Assembly: GCA_018262455.1 (NCBI GenBank)
Contig: JAGSPR010000003.1
Location: 1-49,840, forward strand
Direction of reading: 5' to 3'
Length of the DNA stretch: 49,840 nucleotides
Source of the DNA: Deltaproteobacteria bacterium
GTDB taxonomy: Bacteria; Myxococcota; Polyangia; Haliangiales; Haliangiaceae
The notes beneath the pieces were generated by a model that worked only from the letters and a program-made list of their open reading frames with translations, made no database searches and had not been told where the DNA came from. Positions 34,076 to 41,385 of the stretch are shown one piece after another. The stretch's first letter is position 1. Every line of letters begins with the position of its first letter. The position numbers and the translations under genes are program-made.

Positions 34076-34408
34076 GTGGACCCTATCGACATCGCCTTCG
34101 CCGGGACGTGTGATCTGGCGCTGTGGTGCAAGCTGCTGCGTGACAAGGGCTGGACCGGGCTGCGGATCGCGCGCGCGCTCGGCCGCAGCGAGGGATACGT
34201 CAACAACCTGGTCCGCGTGGTCGAGCGCGGCTCGCCTGCGGTGCTGCTGCGCTGGCGCGAGGAGCAGCGCGGGGGGCCGCACCCGGTCTGCGCGACCGAC
34301 TGGCTCGTCCAGATCTGCCTGCTCCCCCACGACCTCCAGGACGTGGAGCTCGGCAACCGGATCGCGAGCACCTCGCGCCCGCCATCGCACGAGGAGCTGA
34401 CTCCCTGA
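34076..34408 (+). CDS. Small ParB-type helix-turn-helix protein
   Basis: 110 residues from GTG 34076, chosen because GGAGG sits 4 bp upstream; GTG 34064 is an alternative. The core LRDKGWTGLRIARALGRSEG then YVNNLVRVVERGSPAVLLRW matches the ParB/KorB helix-turn-helix (IA-x-x-LGRS-x-x-YV-x-N). The ParB N-terminal CTPase domain is absent, so it cannot act as a partition clamp. It may be a small DNA-binding regulator. Two or three Cys (CDLALWC, CATDWLVQIC) are conserved-looking. It converges on the universal stress protein gene; both stop codons lie in one 12-bp palindrome. Confidence 0.75.
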   Translation: MDPIDIAFAGTCDLALWCKLLRDKGWTGLRIARALGRSEGYVNNLVRVVERGSPAVLLRWREEQRGGPHPVCATDWLVQICLLPHDLQDVELGNRIASTSRPPSHEELTP

Positions 34409-34415
34409 GCTCAGG
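34404..34415. other. 12-bp palindrome spanning two convergent stop codons
   Basis: CCTGAGCTCAGG is a perfect palindrome; it contains the TGA of the plus-strand helix-turn-helix gene (34406-34408) and the TGA of the minus-strand stress-protein gene (34411-34413). It is too short for a terminator by itself. Confidence 0.6.
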
Positions 34416-35025
34416 CCGCGCGTTCGATCGCGAACGTGCCGCCGCTCCACACCGTCATCGGCGTGATCCCGTGATCGCGCCGGGTGTCGGACGAGACGTG
34501 GTCGTCGCAGAACCAGCGATCGCCATCGGTCTGCTCGCGGACCCCGTCACACACCGGACACTGGGTCACGTCGAGTACCTCCGGCATGCCGACCACGAGC
34601 GTCGGGCACACCGCGGCCTGCAGCACGCGATTGGGCAGGTTGTTGCGCGAGTGCTTCGGGTGATGCAGCCCGAACTGGCCGATCACGATCAGGTTCGCGC
34701 GAACCTCCGCGGCAAGCTGGCCGATCTGCTCGTCGGGCTTGCCGGTTCGCACGTGCAGGCGCGCGCGCCAGTCGATGCCATGACGATTGAACGCCTGGAG
34801 CGCGAAGAACACGCGATCCCAGAGCTGCTGCTTGAGGTCCTCCACGGAGGCCTTGCGGTTCTCGCGCACCGTCAGCAGGTGGAGCTCCGGCGTCTCGTGC
34901 CGCGCTGCCTGATCGAGCGCGTGCTCCAGCACGATGTCGGAGTACTCGGAGAGATCGATGCCAACGACCATGCGATAACGACGCATGCGGTGCGGCAGCT
35001 CGGGCTGACGAGGTTGGTCATTCAT
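34411..35025 (-). CDS. Universal stress protein with C-terminal zinc-knuckle-like tail
   Basis: 204 residues from ATG 35025. UspA domain about 17-147: YRMVVGIDLSEYSDIVLEHA, the ATP-loop region LIVIGQFGLHHPKHSRNNLP and VCPTLVVG. The usual G-x2-G-x9-G(S/T) has its last Gly replaced by Asn, so nucleotide binding may be altered. After the domain comes a Cys/His cluster: Cys156, Cys159 (CPVC), Cys173 and His176 (CDDH), spaced like a small zinc ribbon. USPs help in stress survival; this fusion is not the usual single-domain form. The gene converges on the helix-turn-helix gene with 2 bp between. Confidence 0.85.
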   Translation of the reverse strand: MNDQPRQPELPHRMRRYRMVVGIDLSEYSDIVLEHALDQAARHETPELHLLTVRENRKASVEDLKQQLWDRVFFALQAFNRHGIDWRARLHVRTGKPDEQIGQLAAEVRANLIVIGQFGLHHPKHSRNNLPNRVLQAAVCPTLVVGMPEVLDVTQCPVCDGVREQTDGDRWFCDDHVSSDTRRDHGITPMTVWSGGTFAIERAA

Positions 35026-35184
35026 GACGCCGGTCAGTGCACGGCTCGTGCCGCGCGGTAGTGGCTGGATCCTGGTCGGCACGCCGGGCGCGCACGCACG
35101 CTGACGCGGGGAGGGCGCGAGGGCCCGGCCTGTGTGCGACCGGAGAGCCCAGGTCGGGTGGTACGAGCCGTGTCGAGTGGTTGA

Positions 35185-35937
35185 GTGAGCGAGGTCGTCG
35201 TGCCAGGCTGCCACGTGCCCACGCGAGACCGTGCCGCTGCCGAGATCCGCGCCGTGGCGCCCCTGATCACGTGCGAGCCGACTCCTCGCCTCGTCGGGAC
35301 CGTGACCGTGGTCGCCAACGGTGATCGCGTGATCGGCGTGACCAGCGCCGAGCTGCTCCGCCCGCTCCAGGGCACCCCGCTGCAGCTCGTCACCCGGCTC
35401 GACGGCACCGCGACCGTGCCGATCACGTCGTACGGGATGGGACGCTACATGGGCCTCGCGATCGTCGAGCTGGAAGACACGATCCCGGACGGCCACGATG
35501 TGGTGCCACTGCCGATCTCGGCCGTTCACGCCACGGTCAACACCCACGGCGCACCGTCCGTGCTCGTGCTCATCACCTTCGAGGACGGTGCCTATCGTCG
35601 CAAGGTCATCGACATCGACGTCGACGCCGACGACGTAGGCCAGTCCGACCACGTGGTCTACCTCGCGATCCCGATCGATCCGGCGCACGCCGGGCTCGCG
35701 GTGGAGGGCGCGCCGGCGTTCGGCTGGCTGCCGCCAGACCCGGTGCTGCGTCGCCCGAGCGAGGTCGTCGTGTTCGCGATCGCGTACCCGCACCGTGCTC
35801 GGCACGCCAAGCCGCATGGGTTGCCCGTGTTCGCGGAGCTCGTCGGGCTCGACGATCTCGGCCGGGCGCTGCTGGTCGCCGCGCCCACCCCCGCCGACGA
35901 TCGCCCCAAGATCGTCACGGGCGAGATCGGCGACTAG
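35185..35937 (+). CDS. Unrecognised 250-residue protein, possibly an inactive trypsin-like fold
   Basis: 250 residues from GTG 35185, no signal peptide. The order of strands resembles a trypsin-like peptidase: GTVTVVANGDRVIGVTSAEL aligns by texture with the 'G-x-VLTAAHV' strand, with Glu where the catalytic His should be; GLAIVELED matches 'DLALLRL' with Gly for Asp. No GDSGGP-type serine motif is visible. If the fold is right, the protein is a pseudoprotease; otherwise it is an unknown beta-rich protein. It is divergent from the stress-protein gene (159 bp) and converges on the alpha/beta-hydrolase lipoprotein. Confidence 0.65.
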   Translation: MSEVVVPGCHVPTRDRAAAEIRAVAPLITCEPTPRLVGTVTVVANGDRVIGVTSAELLRPLQGTPLQLVTRLDGTATVPITSYGMGRYMGLAIVELEDTIPDGHDVVPLPISAVHATVNTHGAPSVLVLITFEDGAYRRKVIDIDVDADDVGQSDHVVYLAIPIDPAHAGLAVEGAPAFGWLPPDPVLRRPSEVVVFAIAYPHRARHAKPHGLPVFAELVGLDDLGRALLVAAPTPADDRPKIVTGEIGD

Positions 35938-35952
35938 CTCACGGCACGGTGT

Positions 35953-38136
35953 TCACTGCACGGCGGGATCAAGCGGCGACGCGTCGACCGCGTCGAGCAC
36001 GCCGTCGCCATCGAAGTCCTCGACGGGAGCCTTGGTGAGCTTGACGCGTGGCGGCTCGCCGGCCTGGTGGGTCGCGAGGATCTCGAACACCTGATCGAGG
36101 GTCTCGTAGATCGGCTCGGCGATCGTGATCGGGGCGGGGAGCCGGGGAAACCGGTCGTCACCGTCGTGCGGGAAGCCGGGCGCGAAGTGCAGGGTGCCGC
36201 GCTCGGACGTCCAGTTCGCACCGTGGCTGGCGGGCGCGTACTGGACGAGCACGGCGGTGTAGCCGTCGCGATTTCCGGCGGCGGGGGCGGCGATCGAGAC
36301 GAGGCCGCTCGGTGCCGCGAGGTGGGGCTCGAGGACGTCGAGCCCGAGCTCCAGGACGAGCGCGTCGGTGCCTTGGTTCGGGAGGACCTGATCGCCGAGC
36401 ACCTCGATCGCGACGATGCTGCGCGGGCCGATCGGGGTCCCCGCCACCGTGAAGCGATCCCGCATCACGTGCGGCGCGTAGGTGAGCGGGTCGGCACCGT
36501 CGATCACGGCCTGCATGAACCCGATCAACGGGTTCCACCGGTCGAGCCCGGTGGTCGGGTTGTAGATCGTCTCGATGAGCGGCACGGCGAGCCCGCCGAT
36601 CTCGGGGCTATTCGGCAGGATCTGGTCGAGGATCCCGCCGCCCGGGACGTCGAGGACGTAGAGGTCGATGTCGGGCTCGATCGAGGCGAACACGGTGCCG
36701 ACCACGGTGCCGAACGATTCGCCCATGTACGCGACGTGACGGGTGTCGAGCTTGGCGTTCGCGCCGAGCGCCGACAGATCGAGATCGGGGCGATGGACGA
36801 GCTGCGAGACCCGACACAGATCGAGCGCCGACTGCCGGATCGAGTCGCGCACCGCGCCAACATTGAGGAATCCTTCGAAGAAGTCGAACTGGGTGCCGAC
36901 GCCGGTGACATCGCCGAAGCCGTCAGGCATCGCGGCCTGGCCGCTGAACTCGGGGAGCTGGCTCGCCATGTTCGCGACGGAGTCGTGCGCGTCGTAGCGC
37001 GAGCCGTGGCCTTCCATGTCGATGCCGACGATCGCGTAGCCCTGGGAGGTCAGGGGCTCGGCGAACGAGAACATCTGATCGCGGCTCGCGCCGAGGCCGT
37101 GACCGTAGATCACCACGGGATAGCCGGTCACCGGCGGCGGGGCGGCGGGGAGGATGAAGGTGACCGGAATCGGTTGGATCTCGATCTGGCGTGGCGTGCC
37201 GTCGGCGGCGAGCTGGAACGTCTCGTCGTCCGGCAGGTTCGTGCCGGTGTCGTCGCCACGGAACCGCGCGATCGTCATCGTCCCGCTCGCGACCACGCCG
37301 ACGGAATCGTGCGCGATGCCGGTCGGATTGTCGTTGCCGTAGCGCTCGAGCCCCGCGCGTGGACCGTCGGTGGCGCGGGTCGCCTGGCCGAGCAGGCGAT
37401 CGAGGGCAGCCGTGCCCGTGAAGATGAACGCGGGCTCCGCGAACGTGAGGGTCGGCGCCGGCGCTGCGGCGAGCGCCTGGCGTGCGGCGAGCAGCGGCGC
37501 GGAGGCGTGCTGCGTGGTGAACACGGCGAGGCCTGCGATCGGGTGATCGGCGTCGAGCTCGGCGAGCGCTTCCGCGGTGGTGCGCCAGCGCTCGCGATTC
37601 GCGAGGCCGGAAAGCGCGCTGCTGCGCCGGAGGGGCGCTCCGGTGGCGTCGAGGATCGCGGTGGTGAGGAAGCCGGCGTAGCGCGTGCCTTCGCGCAGGA
37701 CCTGGCCGCTCTGCGGCGAACCGGCGACGACGCGCCGGTCCGGGTTGTAGCGCCAGTCCATCGCGATCACGCGGCCGTGCTCGGGAGACTGGGGATCGAC
37801 ATCGAGCAGCACCGCGGCCTGGTCCGCCGTCGTCGTCTGCGTGGGGATCGTCGCGGCGTCGAGCTCACCGTCGATGGGAAACTCGACCAGCGGCCGGAGC
37901 CCGAAGCCGTCGAGCGCAGCGAGGTGCGCGGTGACGACCTCGACCTTGCGCGAGAACAAGCTGTCGAGCCCGGCGATCTCGCCGAGGTGATCTCCCTCGC
38001 GCACGGCATCGGTCGGGAACGGGGCCTGCCCGTAGGCCGGGGCGTCGCCGGTCGCGATCATCGTGACGGTCACGCCGCCGCCGCCGCCGTCGCCACAGGC
38101 GGCCAGCGCTAGCCCTAACAACCACAGGTGCTTCAT
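35953..38136 (-). CDS. Large alpha/beta-hydrolase lipoprotein with C-terminal calcium-loop motif
   Basis: 727 residues from ATG 38136. Lipoprotein signal MKHLWLLGLALAAC (Cys14) and a Gly-rich linker. Residues about 40-330 are a less conserved N-terminal region. The hydrolase core shows YPVVIYGHGLGASRDQMFSF (oxyanion region), YAIVGIDMEGHG and the nucleophile elbow GESFG with Ser474. The last 21 residues contain DFDGDGVLDAVD, an EF-hand/thrombospondin-type-3-like calcium loop. Similar long lipoprotein hydrolases are common in Myxococcota and mostly uncharacterised; a lipase or esterase at the cell surface is likely. Confidence 0.85.
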   Translation of the reverse strand: MKHLWLLGLALAACGDGGGGGVTVTMIATGDAPAYGQAPFPTDAVREGDHLGEIAGLDSLFSRKVEVVTAHLAALDGFGLRPLVEFPIDGELDAATIPTQTTTADQAAVLLDVDPQSPEHGRVIAMDWRYNPDRRVVAGSPQSGQVLREGTRYAGFLTTAILDATGAPLRRSSALSGLANRERWRTTAEALAELDADHPIAGLAVFTTQHASAPLLAARQALAAAPAPTLTFAEPAFIFTGTAALDRLLGQATRATDGPRAGLERYGNDNPTGIAHDSVGVVASGTMTIARFRGDDTGTNLPDDETFQLAADGTPRQIEIQPIPVTFILPAAPPPVTGYPVVIYGHGLGASRDQMFSFAEPLTSQGYAIVGIDMEGHGSRYDAHDSVANMASQLPEFSGQAAMPDGFGDVTGVGTQFDFFEGFLNVGAVRDSIRQSALDLCRVSQLVHRPDLDLSALGANAKLDTRHVAYMGESFGTVVGTVFASIEPDIDLYVLDVPGGGILDQILPNSPEIGGLAVPLIETIYNPTTGLDRWNPLIGFMQAVIDGADPLTYAPHVMRDRFTVAGTPIGPRSIVAIEVLGDQVLPNQGTDALVLELGLDVLEPHLAAPSGLVSIAAPAAGNRDGYTAVLVQYAPASHGANWTSERGTLHFAPGFPHDGDDRFPRLPAPITIAEPIYETLDQVFEILATHQAGEPPRVKLTKAPVEDFDGDGVLDAVDASPLDPAVQ

Positions 38137-38277
38137 CGGATCTCCGCTGATATCAGATCGCCCAGGGGGAGCCAAACGTTCGTTGGGTCTCGACCGGAAC
38201 TAGTTGATACGTCAGGTGAAAACTCGCCGCGCCGTGCTATCTGCCGACGCTGAAGGTCGCGACCTGGCAACGTCCGA

Positions 38278-38973
38278 TCAGGTGTTCGTGACGGTGACGA
38301 GCTCGAAGCCGCGGGCGCGCAGCGCCGGCACGATGAGCCGCACCGCGGCGATCGTGACCTCGCCACCGTCGCGCGCCTCGTGGAGCAAGATGATGCTGCC
38401 CGGCCGGGCGCGCTCGAGCACGCGCTCGGCGATCTCCGGCGCGGGTCGGCCCTTCCAGTCGAAGCTGTTGACGTCCCACAGCACCAGGCGCTTCGCGAGC
38501 CGGCCGAACGCACGCACCGTCCACGGCGACCGCCCGCCGTACGGAGGCCGCGCGATCGAGGGGACGGTCCCCGTCGCATCGGCGATCGCGCGATCGGTGG
38601 CGCGGAGCTCGCGCTCGACGCTGCGCGTCCGAGCGAGCGGGAGGTAGCGATGGCTGTACGTGTGGTTGCCGAGCTCGTGGCCTTCGTTCGCGATCCGCGC
38701 GCACAGTGCCGGGTTCGCGTCGACCCCATCGCCGACCACGAAGAACGTAGCCTTGACGTCGAGCTCGGCGAGCGCGTCGAGCAAGGCCGGCGTGCGCACC
38801 GGATCGGGCCCGTCGTCGAACGTCAGCGCGATGCGGTTGGTCCCGCGCGACCCGTGCCGCTGGGTATCCATGAGCCAGTCGACGGGCCCGCCATATCCGC
38901 CGTAGCACAACAGGTAGAGCGCCCCGACCACCAGGGCACCCGCGAACGACACGATGAGGAGCCTCACACCCAC
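38278..38973 (-). CDS. Polysaccharide deacetylase (NodB domain), membrane-anchored
   Basis: 231 residues. An N-terminal hydrophobic segment (about 4-24) is an uncleaved anchor or signal. NodB motifs: LTFDDGPD (Asp53, Asp54), metal ligands His104 and His108 (HTYSH), RPPYGGRSP (142-150), WDVNSFDWKG and late ILLHEAR. All catalytic elements are present. Such enzymes remove acetyl groups from peptidoglycan GlcNAc/MurNAc or exopolysaccharide, here on the periplasmic side. It stands 141 bp downstream of the start of the hydrolase lipoprotein gene on the same strand. Confidence 0.92.
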   Translation of the reverse strand: MGVRLLIVSFAGALVVGALYLLCYGGYGGPVDWLMDTQRHGSRGTNRIALTFDDGPDPVRTPALLDALAELDVKATFFVVGDGVDANPALCARIANEGHELGNHTYSHRYLPLARTRSVERELRATDRAIADATGTVPSIARPPYGGRSPWTVRAFGRLAKRLVLWDVNSFDWKGRPAPEIAERVLERARPGSIILLHEARDGGEVTIAAVRLIVPALRARGFELVTVTNT

Positions 38974-39074
38974 CCATCATGCGAGCGCGATGCCGGTCGG
39001 GCGATGGCCACTTGAGGCTCGCAGGTGGTGAACTCCTGACGAAACGTGGTGAGGACCGGCACGGCCGCCCGGAG

Positions 39075-39677
39075 CTATCGCGCCGCGATCCGGATCTCGG
39101 CCACGACGGGCGCGCCGAGCTGGAGGAAGCGGGAGCGCTCGATCGAGAGCGTGACATCGCCGTCGTCGGCGAACTCGCGGGCCGCGGCGCTGTCGTCGAT
39201 CGCATAGCCGAGCTTCTCGAACACGCGGCGCGACGCGACGTTGCGCGGGATCACGGACGCGTACATGCGGTCGATGCCGAGCCGGGCGAACGCGAACGCG
39301 TGCACCATCGTGGCGAACCGTGTCCCGAGGCCCTTGCCCTGCGCGTCCGGGCTGGCGATCAGGAACGCAAACTCGGCCGAGCCACGCCCGGGCTCGGTCG
39401 CGCTGGTGACGATGCCGCGCAGATCGGCGTCGCCGCAGAATGCGCCGTCGCGGAACAGCAGGAACAGCCGGCCACCGCGCGCCGACAGCGTCTCGTAGTG
39501 CTCGACGACGTCCGCCTGTTCGAGCGCCTCGGTGTGACCGAGGAGCGGGGCGTTGCGCGGCTCGTTGTAGGCGATCGCGAGCGCGCGCGCGTGCTGCAGG
39601 ACCTCGTCGGGTGTTGGCTCGCGTGCATGCAGCTGCCCGATGGGGGTCGACCATTCGAGCTCGAAACGGGGCTGCAC
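39075..39677 (-). CDS. GNAT-family N-acetyltransferase (RimJ/RimL-like)
   Basis: 200 residues from GTG 39677. Acetyl-CoA loop ASPDAQGKGLGTRFATMVHA followed by IDRMYASVIPRNVASRRVFE and KLGYAI, the standard A and B motifs of RimJ/RimL-type GNATs. The N-terminal 70 residues are a family-specific cap. The substrate is unknown. The start is 61 bp from the divergent thioredoxin lipoprotein. Confidence 0.88.
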   Translation of the reverse strand: MQPRFELEWSTPIGQLHAREPTPDEVLQHARALAIAYNEPRNAPLLGHTEALEQADVVEHYETLSARGGRLFLLFRDGAFCGDADLRGIVTSATEPGRGSAEFAFLIASPDAQGKGLGTRFATMVHAFAFARLGIDRMYASVIPRNVASRRVFEKLGYAIDDSAAAREFADDGDVTLSIERSRFLQLGAPVVAEIRIAAR

Positions 39678-39738
39678 GCGTGGCGAGCGTAGCCCAAGTG
39701 TTGCGCCATGGTTCGCGTCGCCGCGCTATCTTGCGGGC

Positions 39739-40200
39739 ATGCGCAACGTGGTGCTCGCGATGTTCGTGGTGGGTTGCTCGGGCTCCAGCGAGCCGGCACC
39801 TCCGCGGGGCAAGCTCGAGCTGAACCTCGCACCCCGGACCGGCGACCTCTCGGCGTTCATCGCAGGTGAGGTCGCGCACGCCAAGCAGACCGGCAAGCAC
39901 GTGGTGGTCTACGTTGGCGCCGACTGGTGCGAGCCGTGCCGCAAGTTCCACGAGGCCGCCCGGTCAGGCCAGCTCGACGCCGAGCTCGGAGATCTCCGGC
40001 TCGTCGAGCTCGATCTGGATCGCGACCAGGCGCGCCTCGAGGCGGCGGGCTATCAGTCGGTCTTCGTGCCGCTGTTCGCCGTGCCGCGCGAGGATGGCCA
40101 CGCCTCCGGGACCCAGACCGATGGAGTGCGCAAGTCCGCCGGCGGCATGGTGGAGCAGCTCGTGCCCAGGATCCGCGCGCTGATCCCGGCCGGCGGCTAA
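39739..40200 (+). CDS. Thioredoxin-fold lipoprotein
   Basis: 153 residues from ATG 39739. Lipoprotein signal MRNVVLAMFVVGC (Cys13). The thioredoxin fold shows VVVYVGADWCEPCRKFHEAA with active-site WCEPC, and a cis-Pro in SVFVPLFAVP. It should act as a thiol-disulfide oxidoreductase at the periplasmic face. It lies 9 bp upstream of a 391-residue hypothetical gene and probably shares its transcript. Confidence 0.9.
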   Translation: MRNVVLAMFVVGCSGSSEPAPPRGKLELNLAPRTGDLSAFIAGEVAHAKQTGKHVVVYVGADWCEPCRKFHEAARSGQLDAELGDLRLVELDLDRDQARLEAAGYQSVFVPLFAVPREDGHASGTQTDGVRKSAGGMVEQLVPRIRALIPAGG

Positions 40201-40209
40201 GCTCGCACC

Positions 40210-41385
40210 GTGAGCTTCGGCATCGATGGGCGCGCTCGCTCTCGCAAGGCGAAGGGCGGCCTCCGGGCGCTGCTGGGCAAGGCGCCGGACGGTCGGGAAG
40301 TCGGCGAGCGACTCGTCCGGCTCGCCCGGCGCGCGTTCAAGGGCGGGCTCGTCGACGCCTCCGCGAAGCGCCTCACGCTCGCGCTGCATCCCGGCGCGCC
40401 GCCGGTCCGCATCGTGGTGCTGCCCGACGGCGACCTCGAGATCTGCGCCGAGACCAGCCACGTCGGGCCGGGCTATCACCTCGACCTGCTGGCGCGACTG
40501 ACGCCGATCCTCGACGAGCTCGGGTACACGCTCGACGGCGAGGCCGGTGATCCGCAGGTGCGGATGACGGCGTGGCTCGCGGACGAGCTGCGGGCGGGCA
40601 GGACCCGGATCGGGATGCCGGCGGATCGCAGCTTCCGGATCGACGCCGCGGTGCTGACGGCGATGGGCCCGCGCGACGCGGCGTGGCGCGACGCGGTGCT
40701 CGCCGATCCCTCACGCGGCGCCGACGCGTTCGCGTGGTGGGAACGCGGGCCTGGTCACGAGGCGCGATCGCGTGCCCTGCTGGCGATGTGGCTCGAGGTC
40801 CCGTGGCGGGAGCCGCTCGTCGACGCCGAGCGTGCGATCATGGAGCGCGTCGACGAGGATCTCGCGCTGGCGCGCCACGCCGATCGCGGTCTCGAGCTGC
40901 CCTACGCCGAGTGGGCCGAGCTGCTCGAGTACCTCGGAACCGACGACGAACGCGCCGCCCGGATCCGCAAGCGCGCCGGCGATCGCCAGCCCACGATCGG
41001 CTATCGCAGGCACCCGATGGACATCGAGCTCTCGGGAGGCTGGACCATCGAGCTGGCGGGCGCGTTCGTCACCCACCTGGACGCGGACGGCGACCGCTGG
41101 TGGGCCACCGATGGCGCGCGCGTCGTCGAGTTCACGAGCCTCACCGCGAATGACGAGTCCGACTCGGCGCGCCTGCTCGCGGTCGCACCCGAGATCCACC
41201 CGGTGATCGCACGGATCGACGAGGCCGCCCGGCTCGGCAGGATCGAGACCTACGAGGAGGACGGCATGCACGTCGTCCACGGCCTGATGGCGAGCGCGCC
41301 GCACGTCGGGATCCTGACGTGCAAGAGCGAGGTTGCGAACCGTGACTGGGCGGTGGCGGCGTGGCGCAGCCTGCGTCAGGGCTGA
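40210..41385 (+). CDS. Hypothetical protein, 391 residues
   Basis: Starts at GTG 40210, 9 bp after the thioredoxin lipoprotein. No signal peptide or membrane segment. The N-terminal 120 residues (VRIVVLPDGDLEICAETSHV, GYHLDLLARLTPILDELGY) look like an alpha/beta domain; the middle is rich in Trp and Glu (AWWERGPGHEARSR, MWLEVPWREPL) and similar in texture to TIGR02996-like myxobacterial repeat regions; the end is mixed. No catalytic motif is recognised. Its 3' end overlaps the opposite-strand VWA gene by 10 bp. Confidence 0.75.
   Translation: MSFGIDGRARSRKAKGGLRALLGKAPDGREVGERLVRLARRAFKGGLVDASAKRLTLALHPGAPPVRIVVLPDGDLEICAETSHVGPGYHLDLLARLTPILDELGYTLDGEAGDPQVRMTAWLADELRAGRTRIGMPADRSFRIDAAVLTAMGPRDAAWRDAVLADPSRGADAFAWWERGPGHEARSRALLAMWLEVPWREPLVDAERAIMERVDEDLALARHADRGLELPYAEWAELLEYLGTDDERAARIRKRAGDRQPTIGYRRHPMDIELSGGWTIELAGAFVTHLDADGDRWWATDGARVVEFTSLTANDESDSARLLAVAPEIHPVIARIDEAARLGRIETYEEDGMHVVHGLMASAPHVGILTCKSEVANRDWAVAAWRSLRQG

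Noticed and set aside
34076..34408. ParB-like gene as evidence of a plasmid partition locus
   Set aside because: No ParA, no parS-like repeats and no replication gene; only the helix-turn-helix is present.
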